NCBI GenBank assembly: GCA_028284665.1
Contig: JANQRG010000041.1
Span: 62,001 to 126,000 of the forward strand
From: Croceivirga sp.
Lineage (GTDB): Bacteria; Bacteroidota; Bacteroidia; Flavobacteriales; Flavobacteriaceae
DNA: 64,000 bases
Direction of reading: 5' to 3'
Of the stretch, positions 50,239 through 59,895 are shown one piece after another. Both the position numbers and the translations under genes were made by a program. The number at the start of each line of letters is the position of its first letter. The first letter of the stretch is position 1. Under the pieces are notes generated by a model, which saw only the letters and a program-made list of their open reading frames with translations, had not been told where the DNA came from and made no database searches.

Positions 50239-50859
50239 ATGAATATTGTTGTGGCCAATGCATCACATATACGTTACGCGCAAATTATTAGCGATACTAT
50301 TACCGAATCGGCAAAAGTCCGTGGAACAGGTATTGCGCAGCGTTCACCAGAATACATTATCAAACGGTTAGAAAACGGCAATGCGATCATTGCATTGGAT
50401 GGGGAAAACTTTGCAGGGTTTTGTTACATAGAAGTATGGGGGAATAAGGATTTTGTAGCAAATTCCGGGCTGATTGTGCATCCCGATTATCGAGGGAGAG
50501 GCTTAGCGAAACAAATCAAGAAGCGCATTTTTGAACTCTCCCGTGAGAAATTTCCGGATGCTAAAATTTTTGGCATTACCACAGGTTTGGCGGTTATGAA
50601 GATGAACTACGAGTTAGGGTATAAGCCCGTGACTTTTTCCGAGCTTACGGATGATCCGGATTTCTGGAAAGGATGCCAGACCTGCAAGAATTTTGATATC
50701 CTCACCCGTACAGAACGTAAAATGTGTCTTTGTACCGGAATGTTGCATGACCCTAAAGCCCAAAACAAACATCCCAAAGCAGAAAAGATCAACAAAAAGA
50801 CCTTTTCGCGATTAAAGAGCATCAAGGAGCATTTATTTCTAAAGAAAAAAACAAAATGA
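50239..50859 (+). CDS. GNAT-family N-acyltransferase at the head of the arg operon
   Basis: GLIVHPDYRGRGLAKQIKKR acetyl-CoA motif; C-terminal CxxC...CxC; 4-nt overlap with argG. Confidence 0.85.
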   Translation: MNIVVANASHIRYAQIISDTITESAKVRGTGIAQRSPEYIIKRLENGNAIIALDGENFAGFCYIEVWGNKDFVANSGLIVHPDYRGRGLAKQIKKRIFELSREKFPDAKIFGITTGLAVMKMNYELGYKPVTFSELTDDPDFWKGCQTCKNFDILTRTERKMCLCTGMLHDPKAQNKHPKAEKINKKTFSRLKSIKEHLFLKKKTK

Positions 50860-52046
50860 AAAAATTAGTTCTCGCCTATAGCGGAGGATTAGATACCGCG
50901 TATTGTGCAAAATACCTATCTAAAGAAAAGGGATTCGAAGTCCATGCGGTCAGTGTGAACACCGGGGGATTTACTCCTGAAGAAATCAGGGAAATAGAAA
51001 CAAAAGCACTGGCCCTGGGAGCTACTACCTACACCTCTATTGATGCCGTAGAAAGCTTTTACCAACAAGTAGTAAAATATCTGATCTTCGGGAATGTGCT
51101 GCGGAACAATACCTATCCCCTCTCCGTTAGTGCTGAGCGGATCGTGCAAGCGGTAGAAATCGGGAAGTACGCCAAAAAGATAGGTGCCGGATACATTGCC
51201 CATGGCAGTACGGGTGCAGGTAATGACCAGGTGCGCTTTGATATGATCTTTCAAACAATGATCCCCGAAATTGAGATCATCACACCAATTCGGGATAATA
51301 CATTATCCCGGGAAGAGGAAATCGAATACCTGAGAAGCAACGGTGTTGACTATTCCTGGGAGAAAGGAAAGTATTCTATTAATAGAGGCCTTTGGGGCAC
51401 CTCTGTTGGGGGAGCGGAAACCTTAACCTCAGATCAGCCCTTGCCGGATACCGCCTACCCCAGCCAATTACAGAACAATACTACCCAAAAGATCACCCTG
51501 ACCTTTCAACAAGGAGAGCTGGTAGCTTTGGATGGCAAAACGGACACTCCCGTTCAAAACATTGAAAAGTTAAATGCTTTGGCGGCTACTTACGCCATTG
51601 GCAGGGACATCCATGTAGGCGATACGATAATCGGAATTAAGGGGAGAATAGGTTTTGAAGCCGCAGCACCGCTAATAATTATTAAAGCCCACCACCTGCT
51701 GGAGAAACACACCTTGAGCAAGTGGCAACAATTCCAAAAAGAACAACTGGGCAACTTTTATGGCATGTTATTACATGAAGGGCAGTACCTGGATGCGGTA
51801 ATGCGGAATATAGAGGCTTTTTTAACGGATACCCAGAAGCAGGTTTCCGGAGAGGTCTTTGTATCGCTGCACCCCTATCGCTTTGCGTTGGAGGGTATCC
51901 AATCTACACACGATCTTATGAATGCTTCTTTCGGAAGTTATGGGGAGATGAACAAGGGGTGGACCGCAGAAGAAGCTAAGGGCTTTATTAAAATTCTTTC
52001 CAACTCCGGTAAAATTGCCAATCACGTAAATCAGCAATATGATTAA
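50856..52046 (+). CDS. argG: Argininosuccinate synthase
   Basis: KLVLAYSGGLDTAYCAKYL, GSTGAGNDQVRF. Confidence 0.95.
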   Translation: MKKLVLAYSGGLDTAYCAKYLSKEKGFEVHAVSVNTGGFTPEEIREIETKALALGATTYTSIDAVESFYQQVVKYLIFGNVLRNNTYPLSVSAERIVQAVEIGKYAKKIGAGYIAHGSTGAGNDQVRFDMIFQTMIPEIEIITPIRDNTLSREEEIEYLRSNGVDYSWEKGKYSINRGLWGTSVGGAETLTSDQPLPDTAYPSQLQNNTTQKITLTFQQGELVALDGKTDTPVQNIEKLNALAATYAIGRDIHVGDTIIGIKGRIGFEAAAPLIIIKAHHLLEKHTLSKWQQFQKEQLGNFYGMLLHEGQYLDAVMRNIEAFLTDTQKQVSGEVFVSLHPYRFALEGIQSTHDLMNASFGSYGEMNKGWTAEEAKGFIKILSNSGKIANHVNQQYD

Positions 52047-53013
52047 AGCAGGTATCATAGGAGGGTCCGGGTATACCGGAGGAGAATTACTTCGACTCTT
52101 GTTACAGCATAACCAAGTGACTATTGATTTTGTCTTTAGCACCACCAAAGCTGGTTTACCGGTTACAACCGCACATCCCGACCTTCTGGGAACAACAACT
52201 CTTACATTTTCCGGTGAAATCAATTTAGATGTTGATGTGGTGTTCCTTTGTTTAGGCCATGGTAATTCGACCCGGTTCCTGCAGCAAAATGCTTTTTCAG
52301 ATACCACCAGGATCATTGATTTAAGTAATGATTTTCGATTAAAAAGTGATTCCAGTTTTGGTAAACGGGAATACGTTTACGGCCTGCCGGAACTGAACAA
52401 GGAAGCCATTACATCCGCTGATGCTATTGCCAATCCAGGCTGTTTTGCTACGGCCATACAGTTGGCCCTATTACCCCTTGCAAAAGGGGGCTTTTTAAGC
52501 AATGATGTACATATTAATGCAATTACAGGTAGTACCGGAGCCGGAATACAGCCTTCCGAAACCTCCCATTTTAGCTGGCGCAATAATAACATCAGCTGGT
52601 ACAAACCTTTTACCCATCAACATTTGGGGGAAATCGGAGAAAGTTTAGCCTCCTTTGGCACTACTGTAGGTGAACTCTTTTTCCTGCCCAATCGGGGCAA
52701 TTTTACCCGGGGTATTCTTGCTACAGCCTATACCCGGTTTGAGGGAGATCTGGAACAAGCGCAAAAACTATATCTCGATTTTTACAAGGATGCCCTTTTT
52801 ACCCATATTTCAGAAGTCCCTATTCATTTAAAGCAGGTGGTAAATACCAACAACTGCCATATTCATTTACACAAACACGGAGATGTCCTACTGGTTACCT
52901 CAGCCTTAGACAATCTTTTAAAGGGGGCCTCGGGGCAGGCAGTGCAAAACATGAATCTGATGTTTGGTTTTGAAGAGAGTGAGGGATTACAATTAAAAGC
53001 GGGAGTATTTTAG
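52039..53013 (+). CDS. argC: N-acetyl-gamma-glutamyl-phosphate reductase
   Basis: GIIGGSGYTGGELLRLL, ANPGCFATAIQLAL. Confidence 0.95.
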   Translation: MIKAGIIGGSGYTGGELLRLLLQHNQVTIDFVFSTTKAGLPVTTAHPDLLGTTTLTFSGEINLDVDVVFLCLGHGNSTRFLQQNAFSDTTRIIDLSNDFRLKSDSSFGKREYVYGLPELNKEAITSADAIANPGCFATAIQLALLPLAKGGFLSNDVHINAITGSTGAGIQPSETSHFSWRNNNISWYKPFTHQHLGEIGESLASFGTTVGELFFLPNRGNFTRGILATAYTRFEGDLEQAQKLYLDFYKDALFTHISEVPIHLKQVVNTNNCHIHLHKHGDVLLVTSALDNLLKGASGQAVQNMNLMFGFEESEGLQLKAGVF

Positions 53014-53014
53014 G

Positions 53015-53410
53015 ATGCGACAAAAAATAGCCCATATCGCCCTTTTGGTCAAGGACTATGATGATGCAATTGCATTTTACACACAGAAGTTAAACTTCAG
53101 GTTAGTTGAAGATACTCCACTGAGCGAAGAAAAAAGATGGGTGATTGTTGCGCCTCCGGGAGCAAATGAATGTTCGCTGTTGTTGGCCAAAGCAGTAGAT
53201 GAAGAACAACTAAGACATGTTGGGAACCAGACAGGGGGAAGGGTTTTCCTTTTTTTACATACCGATAACTTCTGGAGGGATTACAACGCCATGATAGAAA
53301 AAAGTATTCGATTTGTCAGAGCACCCAAGGAAGAGGAGTACGGCACAGTAGCCGTATTCGACGATTTGTACGGCAACCTGTGGGATTTAATAGAACCTGG
53401 TAACAAATAA
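53015..53410 (+). CDS. VOC family (glyoxalase/bleomycin-resistance-like) protein
   Basis: HIALLVKDYDDAIAFYTQKLNF ... DLYGNLWDLIEP. Confidence 0.9.
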   Translation: MRQKIAHIALLVKDYDDAIAFYTQKLNFRLVEDTPLSEEKRWVIVAPPGANECSLLLAKAVDEEQLRHVGNQTGGRVFLFLHTDNFWRDYNAMIEKSIRFVRAPKEEEYGTVAVFDDLYGNLWDLIEPGNK

Positions 53411-53421
53411 GATTCAGTGAA

Positions 53422-54177
53422 ATGAAATGGCAAGCAGCCCTCTATAAGGATAAGCACAATTTTGTATACGACTACGGCACCGGGCTACTAGAATTACTTC
53501 GTCCTAAACCCGGAGAACACATCCTGGATCTAGGTTGTGGCACGGGGCATTTGACCAAAACAATACACGAACAATGTGGCAGTGCAGTTGGTATAGATAG
53601 CAGCGCAGAGATGATCCAAAGTGCGAAAGAAAGCTTTCCTGGCATCGCGTTTTACGTCCAGGATGCTACCGAATTTCAGCATACTACCTCTTTCGAAGCA
53701 ATTTTTTCTAATGCGGCCCTCCATTGGGTACACCCTCCGGAAAAGGCGATACAAAGCATGTACAAGAATCTGGTTGATGGTGGCCGGATCGTTTTGGAAT
53801 TTGGTGGGAAAGGCAATATCGCTTCCATTATTAACCAACTTACAACCACTCTAAACGATTTTGGTTACCTCCCGAAACCTGCGGAAGAAGTTTGGTATTT
53901 TCCTTCAATTTCAGAGTATACAACGCTTTTAGAAAGCAATGGCTTTGAAGTGAGCATGGCACAATTGTTTGACCGGCCAACAGAACTTGCCAGTGAGGCT
54001 TCCGGAATTTTGGATTGGCTCACCATGTTTGCCAATGATTTTCTTATTGGAATCCCCAAAGAACAAGTAACGGCAATCACAACAACAGTACAGCAAAAAC
54101 TCAAGCCTCAACTTTTCCGTAAGGGAAAGTGGTACGCAGATTATAGAAGAATACGAATTATAGCAAAAAAAGTATAA
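53422..54177 (+). CDS. Class I SAM-dependent methyltransferase
   Basis: ILDLGCGTGHLT, VGIDSSAEMIQSA. Confidence 0.92.
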   Translation: MKWQAALYKDKHNFVYDYGTGLLELLRPKPGEHILDLGCGTGHLTKTIHEQCGSAVGIDSSAEMIQSAKESFPGIAFYVQDATEFQHTTSFEAIFSNAALHWVHPPEKAIQSMYKNLVDGGRIVLEFGGKGNIASIINQLTTTLNDFGYLPKPAEEVWYFPSISEYTTLLESNGFEVSMAQLFDRPTELASEASGILDWLTMFANDFLIGIPKEQVTAITTTVQQKLKPQLFRKGKWYADYRRIRIIAKKV

Positions 54178-54181
54178 CAGT

Positions 54182-54976
54182 ATGAAAATAGCCATTATAG
54201 GAGCCGGAAACCTGGGACTTGCCATTGCCAAAGGCATTTTGCATAGCAATGGCGCTACCACTATGTATTTGACCAAACGGAATATTACGGAAATCAAGGA
54301 TTTCGAAGAGTACGGCAATGTAACCGTTACTTCGGATAATACCGAAGCAATCAAGAATTCTGACATTTTGGTCTTTGCAGTCCAACCCGGTCATTTTAGC
54401 GCCATTCTTGAAAACGCTAAGGTACTGCTGCATGAGCGTCATGTCATCATTAGCACAATCACCGGATTTAGCATTCAAAAAATAGAATCCATTATTGGCC
54501 AGGAACATTGCATTATTCGGAGTATGCCTAATACCGCAATCTCTGTTGGAAATTCTATGACCTGTATTTGCGGTAATGTCCAAGGTCAAAAACGTATAGA
54601 CCTTGCCAAAGCGATCTTTAATCGCATGGGGCATACCCTTGAAATCCCCGAAGAACAAATGCAAGCGGCTACAGTTATTTGCGCTAGTGGTATCGCCTTT
54701 TGGATGCGTCTAATTCGGGCAACAACACAAGGGGCTATCCAACTGGGTTTTGATTCCCGGGAGGCCCAGGAATTGGCTATGCATACCTGCAACGGCGCTG
54801 CCAGCCTGCTCATTACCTCCGGTAAACATCCGGAAGAGGAAATCGATCGGGTAACCACTCCCAAAGGGTGCACTATTGAAGGGTTGAATGAAATGGAGCA
54901 TCAGGGTCTAAGTTCCTCGCTTATCCAGGGGATTGTTACCTCTTATAAAAAGATCAGTGAGATCAGAAAAGGATGA
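54182..54976 (+). CDS. proC: Pyrroline-5-carboxylate reductase
   Basis: KIAIIGAGNLGLAIAKG, SMPNTAISVG, TPKGCTIEGL. Confidence 0.93.
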   Translation: MKIAIIGAGNLGLAIAKGILHSNGATTMYLTKRNITEIKDFEEYGNVTVTSDNTEAIKNSDILVFAVQPGHFSAILENAKVLLHERHVIISTITGFSIQKIESIIGQEHCIIRSMPNTAISVGNSMTCICGNVQGQKRIDLAKAIFNRMGHTLEIPEEQMQAATVICASGIAFWMRLIRATTQGAIQLGFDSREAQELAMHTCNGAASLLITSGKHPEEEIDRVTTPKGCTIEGLNEMEHQGLSSSLIQGIVTSYKKISEIRKG

Positions 54977-54983
54977 AAGAAAT

Positions 54984-55060
54984 GTCATATTGAACGTCCC
55001 GACAAGTTGTCGGGAGTGAGATATCCGGATTAGATTGCTCACCTGGACGTTCGAAATGAC
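54984..55060. repeat. 77-bp intergenic element with 16-bp terminal inverted repeats and an internal palindrome
   Basis: GTCATATTGAACGTCC ... GGACGTTCGAAATGAC (14/16 complementary); internal CCCGACAA-G-TTGTCGGG. Confidence 0.8.
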
Positions 55061-55075
55061 TGAAAATAGTAAAAA

Positions 55076-56200
55076 ATGAAGCTTTTTGACGTATATCCGC
55101 TGTATAATGTTACTCCTGTTAAAGCAGAGGGAATCACTCTTACGGATGACAAAGGAGAAACCTACCTTGATTTTTATGGCGGGCATGCCGTAATCTCTAT
55201 TGGGCACTCCCACCCCCATTATGTAGATCGCCTAAAAGAGCAGCTGGAGCAAATGGCGTTTTACAGTAACTCCATCAAAAATCCGCTGCAGGAAGAGCTA
55301 AGCCAGAAACTAGAAGCGCTTTCCGGCTGTGTAGACTATCAACTATTTCTCTGCAATTCCGGAGCAGAAGCTAATGAAAATGCACTAAAACTCGCCTCTT
55401 TTCATACCGGAAAAGCTGGCGTAATTGCCTTCAGGAACAGTTTCCACGGTAGGACTTCGGCAGCTGTTGCTGCTACGGATAATCCTAAGATCAATGCCCC
55501 CATAAACCGACAACATCAGGTGGATTTTGTAGCCCTCAATGACCTAACGGCTTTTGAGCAACTAATTTCCCGAAGCAACCATTGTGCAGTAATCCTGGAA
55601 GCGTTACAGGGTGTAGGCGGACTGGATGAGCCCACTTCGGAATTCTATCAATTTGTGGCTAAAAAGTGTAGGGAGCACAATGTGGTACTTATTGCCGACG
55701 AGGTACAGTCCGGCTTTGGAAGAACCGGAAAATTCTTTGCATTTCAACACCATGGGATCCAACCGGATATCATTTCTATGGCAAAAGGGATGGGCAATGG
55801 TTTTCCGGTAGGAGGAATTCTTATCCATAACGATCTGCAACCTTCCTTCGGGATGCTGGGTACTACTTTTGGCGGGAACCATATGGCTTGTACGGCCAGT
55901 CTTGCGGTTCTGGAAGTGATTGAAAAAGAAAACCTGATAGCAAACGCTGCAAAGATGGAGGCGTATTTTAAAGAAAAAGCGGAAAAAGTGCCCCAAGTTC
56001 AAAAAGTGAAAGGGCGTGGATTGATGTTGGGACTGGAATTTGAGGATGAGGTAGGGGAGCTTCGGAAAAGACTAATTTACAATCAGCACATCTTTACAGG
56101 GGGATCCGCCAATAAAAAGTTGTTACGGTTTTTACCGGCTTTGAATATTACTTCAAACGATATTGATCTCTTTTTTGAACGATTGAAAAATGAACTATAA
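55076..56200 (+). CDS. argD: Acetylornithine/succinylornithine aminotransferase
   Basis: SGAEANENALKLA, DEVQSGFGRTGKFFAFQ, PLP-Lys SMAKGMGNGFP. Confidence 0.92.
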   Translation: MKLFDVYPLYNVTPVKAEGITLTDDKGETYLDFYGGHAVISIGHSHPHYVDRLKEQLEQMAFYSNSIKNPLQEELSQKLEALSGCVDYQLFLCNSGAEANENALKLASFHTGKAGVIAFRNSFHGRTSAAVAATDNPKINAPINRQHQVDFVALNDLTAFEQLISRSNHCAVILEALQGVGGLDEPTSEFYQFVAKKCREHNVVLIADEVQSGFGRTGKFFAFQHHGIQPDIISMAKGMGNGFPVGGILIHNDLQPSFGMLGTTFGGNHMACTASLAVLEVIEKENLIANAAKMEAYFKEKAEKVPQVQKVKGRGLMLGLEFEDEVGELRKRLIYNQHIFTGGSANKKLLRFLPALNITSNDIDLFFERLKNEL

Positions 56201-57138
56201 TGAAGCATTTTCTATCCATAAATGATATTGGCCATTTACAACAAGCCGTAAATGACGCGATTGCAATAAAGAAATCCCCTTTTCAGCACCACACTTTGGG
56301 ACAACAAAAGACCATTTGTCTGCTGTTCTTTAACAACAGCCTACGTACACGACTCAGTACACAAAAAGCAGCGATGAACCTTGGTATGCGGGTCATGGTG
56401 ATGAATTTTGGAGATGAGGGCTGGCAGTTAGAGTTTGAAGACGGGATAATTATGGATCAACACAAAGCGGAGCACATTAAGGAAGCCGCACAGGTAGTGA
56501 GTCAGTATTGTGATATTGTAGCCGTTCGGGCCTTTGCCGAGTTAAAGGATAAACAGGAAGATGAAGCCGAAAGAGTACTCCGGGGGTTTGCCAAATATGC
56601 CAGCATTCCCGTAGTGAACATGGAGAGTTCCACCGCACATCCCCTCCAGGCTTTAGCAGACGCAATCACCATGGAGGAGCATCGGCTGGTAGAACGTCCT
56701 AAAGTAGTCCTTTCCTGGGCACCGCACCCGAAGGCCTTACCGCATGCTGTAGCCAATAGTTTCGTAAAAATGATGAAACAAGACCAGGCAGAGTTTGTCG
56801 TTACCCATCCGCCCGGTTATGCCCTTAATCCGGAAATCACAGAAGGATGTAAAATTGTGTATGATCAGGAAGAAGCCCTGGAAAATGCGAACTTTGTCTA
56901 TGTGAAGAACTGGAGTAGTTATGCGGACTATGGTAAGGTGCTGCAATTAGACACCAGCTGGACCATGACACAGGCCAAATTGGGCAATGCGCAGTTCATG
57001 CACTGCTTACCCGTACGACGGAATATGGTTGTGGAGGATGCTATTCTCGACAGTAAAAAGAGTCTGGTTACCGAGCAAGCCAATAACCGTACTTTTGCTG
57101 CACAGCTGGTGTTAAAGCGAATATTGGAGGCATTTTAA
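56200..57138 (+). CDS. argF': N-acyl- (acetyl/succinyl-) ornithine carbamoyltransferase
   Basis: FFNNSLRTRLST, MHCLPVRRN; ATG overlaps the argD stop. Confidence 0.92.
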   Translation: MKHFLSINDIGHLQQAVNDAIAIKKSPFQHHTLGQQKTICLLFFNNSLRTRLSTQKAAMNLGMRVMVMNFGDEGWQLEFEDGIIMDQHKAEHIKEAAQVVSQYCDIVAVRAFAELKDKQEDEAERVLRGFAKYASIPVVNMESSTAHPLQALADAITMEEHRLVERPKVVLSWAPHPKALPHAVANSFVKMMKQDQAEFVVTHPPGYALNPEITEGCKIVYDQEEALENANFVYVKNWSSYADYGKVLQLDTSWTMTQAKLGNAQFMHCLPVRRNMVVEDAILDSKKSLVTEQANNRTFAAQLVLKRILEAF

Positions 57139-57894
57139 ATGGAGGGAATCAAATTAAAGGACAAGGTCTGTATCGTTACCGGGGCAACAAGCGGAATGGG
57201 AAAAGCCATTGCCAGAGCCTTTTATGAGGAAGGGGGCAAACTTGTCCTATCCGGCCGTAACGAAGAAAGGGGCCAAACCCTTGAGGAAGAACTCCCCGGA
57301 TCTGTATTTGTAGCAGGGGACGTAGGTAGTGTTGATGACAACAAGAAACTTGTCGACAAAGCCTTAAGCAGCTTTGGTGGTTTGGATGTACTCTCATTGA
57401 ACGCAGGGATGTTGGGATTGGGCAATGTAGTGGACCTCCCCGTTTCGGAATGGAAAAAAACATTGGATGTCAACCTAAGCTCCATCTTCTATATTTCAAA
57501 ATATTCTATCCCCCATCTAAAAAAAGATAGGGGTGGTACCATCCTCATCAATTCCTCTATTGCAGCGTTCAAAAGCTTCCCCAATCATCCAGCCTATTGT
57601 GCTTCAAAAGGCGGGACACTTGCCCTAATGCGTCAAATGGCGGTTGAATACGCCCCGGAAATCAGGGTAAATGCGTTATGCCCGGGCCCTGTTGACACCC
57701 CATTGATCTGGGACTCGGCAAAGGCCTTCGACGATCCAAAAACTGCAGTTGAAAATGCTGCCAACACCACATTATTAAAAAGACTGGGCACCCCGAGAGA
57801 TGTGGCCAAACTGGCCTTATTTCTAGTATCTGAAGACGCTTCCTGGATAACAGGAACGGCAATGACCATTGATGGCGGAATTTTAAACACCTAA
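57139..57894 (+). CDS. SDR family oxidoreductase
   Basis: CIVTGATSGMGKAIA, NAG, YCASKGG, NALCPGPVDTPL. Confidence 0.95.
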   Translation: MEGIKLKDKVCIVTGATSGMGKAIARAFYEEGGKLVLSGRNEERGQTLEEELPGSVFVAGDVGSVDDNKKLVDKALSSFGGLDVLSLNAGMLGLGNVVDLPVSEWKKTLDVNLSSIFYISKYSIPHLKKDRGGTILINSSIAAFKSFPNHPAYCASKGGTLALMRQMAVEYAPEIRVNALCPGPVDTPLIWDSAKAFDDPKTAVENAANTTLLKRLGTPRDVAKLALFLVSEDASWITGTAMTIDGGILNT

Positions 57895-57895
57895 G

Positions 57896-58675
57896 ATGAG
57901 ACAAACCTTATCCATAGTAAAAATTGGAGGTAACCTCATTGAGGACGATGCCGCGTTGCATTCCTTTTTGACTGCCTTTTCCGAACTGTCGGGGCCAAAG
58001 ATCCTGGTGCATGGAGGAGGTAAAAAGGCCTCGGAGGTATTAAGTAAACTGGGAATTGTCCCGAAAATGGTCAATGGTAGGCGTATTACAGACCAAGGGA
58101 CACTGGAAGTGGTCATCATGGTATATGCAGGATTGGTAAATAAAGAAATCGTAGCACGCTTGCAAGCTTTAAATTGCAATGCTTTAGGGATGAGCGGAGC
58201 AGATGCCGATACCATTCAAGCTCAAAAGCGTCCTGTACAAGAGGTAGACTACGGCTTTGCCGGTGATATCACTTCAGTGAATTCCGAAAAATTGTATCAA
58301 ATCCTTCAACTGGGGCTTACTCCTGTCTTTTGCGCACTTACACACGATGGCGAAGGACAACTGTTGAATACCAATGCGGACACTATTGCTTCCGAAATAG
58401 CGATTGGCCTAAGCGCTGGTTTTCACACCGTACTCTATTACTGCTTTGAGCTACCCGGGGTCCTTGAAGATGTTAATGATCCTAACTCGATCATAACCAA
58501 AATAGATCACGCCTTGTACCAAAAATTGGTAGATAAAGGTAGTATCGCCCAAGGAATGCTGCCCAAAATGCACAATGCTTTCGCTTCCCTGAAAAGTGGG
58601 GTTCAGGAAGTGCGTATTGGCAATTTAGGTTTGTTCCAAAAAGAAAATAAAAATTACACAACTTTGGTCGGATGA
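57896..58675 (+). CDS. argB: Acetylglutamate kinase
   Basis: IVKIGGNLIEDD, LVHGGGKKASEV, NTNADTIASEIA. Confidence 0.95.
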   Translation: MRQTLSIVKIGGNLIEDDAALHSFLTAFSELSGPKILVHGGGKKASEVLSKLGIVPKMVNGRRITDQGTLEVVIMVYAGLVNKEIVARLQALNCNALGMSGADADTIQAQKRPVQEVDYGFAGDITSVNSEKLYQILQLGLTPVFCALTHDGEGQLLNTNADTIASEIAIGLSAGFHTVLYYCFELPGVLEDVNDPNSIITKIDHALYQKLVDKGSIAQGMLPKMHNAFASLKSGVQEVRIGNLGLFQKENKNYTTLVG

Positions 58676-59745
58676 CACTAGATAAAGCAACACTTGCCGG
58701 GGAAGCCCTGGAACTATTACAGGAATTAATTGCTATCCCTTCTTTCTCCGAAGAAGAGGACGAAACAGCAACTGCCATAGACAATTGGCTGGAAAAGTTT
58801 GGAGTAGATACCAAACGGCAATACAATAATATTTATGCCTTCAACAAGTATTACGATGAAAGCAAACCCAATTTACTACTCAACTCCCATCATGATACAG
58901 TAAAACCCAATTCGGCCTACACCAAAGATCCTTTTGATCCTCATATTGAAGAAGGCAGGCTCTATGGCCTGGGTAGTAATGATGCTGGAGGAGCTTTAGT
59001 ATCCTTACTAGCTACCTTTGTGTATTTCTACGAACGAGAGGATCTCTCCTACAATATCATCATGAGTGCCACCGCAGAGGAAGAGGATGCCGGGGATAAA
59101 AGTATATCGGCCTTATTACCTATACTTCCGGAAATAGATGTCGCCATTGTAGGAGAACCTACCCAAATGCATTTGGCTATAGCAGAAAAAGGGCTGGTGG
59201 TTTTTGAAGGCAAGGTAGCAGGTACACCCTCACATGCGGCACATCCCAATAATAATAATGCCATTTACAATACGATCGAAGTCCTGGAGTGGTTCAAGAA
59301 TTATCAATTTGAAAAGGTATCTGATGCACTTGGCCCGGTAAAAATGACTGTGACACAGATCAACGCCGGAAGTCAACATAACGTAGTTCCCGGCCATGTA
59401 GACCTGGTCATCGATACCCGGGTCAACGATTGCTATACCAACGAAGAGATCAACGCAATTTTACAACAGGAAGCTCCCTGTACATTAACCCCGAGATCGC
59501 TTAACCTTGGTAGTTCTTCCATTCCTATTGACCACCCCTTGGTGCAATCCGGAATAGCTTTGGGAAGAGAAACCTACGGGTCGCCCACCTTATCAGATCA
59601 GGCAGAACTAAGCTGCCCTTCACTAAAGTTAGGTCCTGGGGATAGTGTGCGTTCCCATTCCGCTAACGAATTTATTCATGTGCATGAGGTAGAAGAAGGG
59701 GTCGGCATTTACATTGATCTTCTTGAGGGTTTTTTGACGAAATAG
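58672..59745 (+). CDS. argE: M20 family metallo-hydrolase (acylornithine deacylase, ArgE-like)
   Basis: LLLNSHHDTVKPN, GLGSNDAGGALVSLLA, AEEEDAG. Confidence 0.9.
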   Translation: MTLDKATLAGEALELLQELIAIPSFSEEEDETATAIDNWLEKFGVDTKRQYNNIYAFNKYYDESKPNLLLNSHHDTVKPNSAYTKDPFDPHIEEGRLYGLGSNDAGGALVSLLATFVYFYEREDLSYNIIMSATAEEEDAGDKSISALLPILPEIDVAIVGEPTQMHLAIAEKGLVVFEGKVAGTPSHAAHPNNNNAIYNTIEVLEWFKNYQFEKVSDALGPVKMTVTQINAGSQHNVVPGHVDLVIDTRVNDCYTNEEINAILQQEAPCTLTPRSLNLGSSSIPIDHPLVQSGIALGRETYGSPTLSDQAELSCPSLKLGPGDSVRSHSANEFIHVHEVEEGVGIYIDLLEGFLTK

Positions 59746-59791
59746 AACTCAGATATTAGATTTGAGATTTGATACCGCTAACCTAAAATCT

Positions 59792-59869
59792 ATGAACAAC
59801 TACAAAGAGCTTATCAATGAGATCCAAAAAATGATGTACTCCCTAATCAATAAGTTTTCTAACATCTAA
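59792..59869 (+). pseudogene. Short relic resembling the C-terminal helix of a four-helix-bundle (23S rRNA intervening-sequence-type) protein
   Basis: MNNYKELINEIQKMMYSLINKFSNI* between A/T-rich CTAA/AGATTT-type flanking repeats. Confidence 0.4.
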
Positions 59870-59895
59870 TTTCTCACATCTAAAATCTAAATAGA

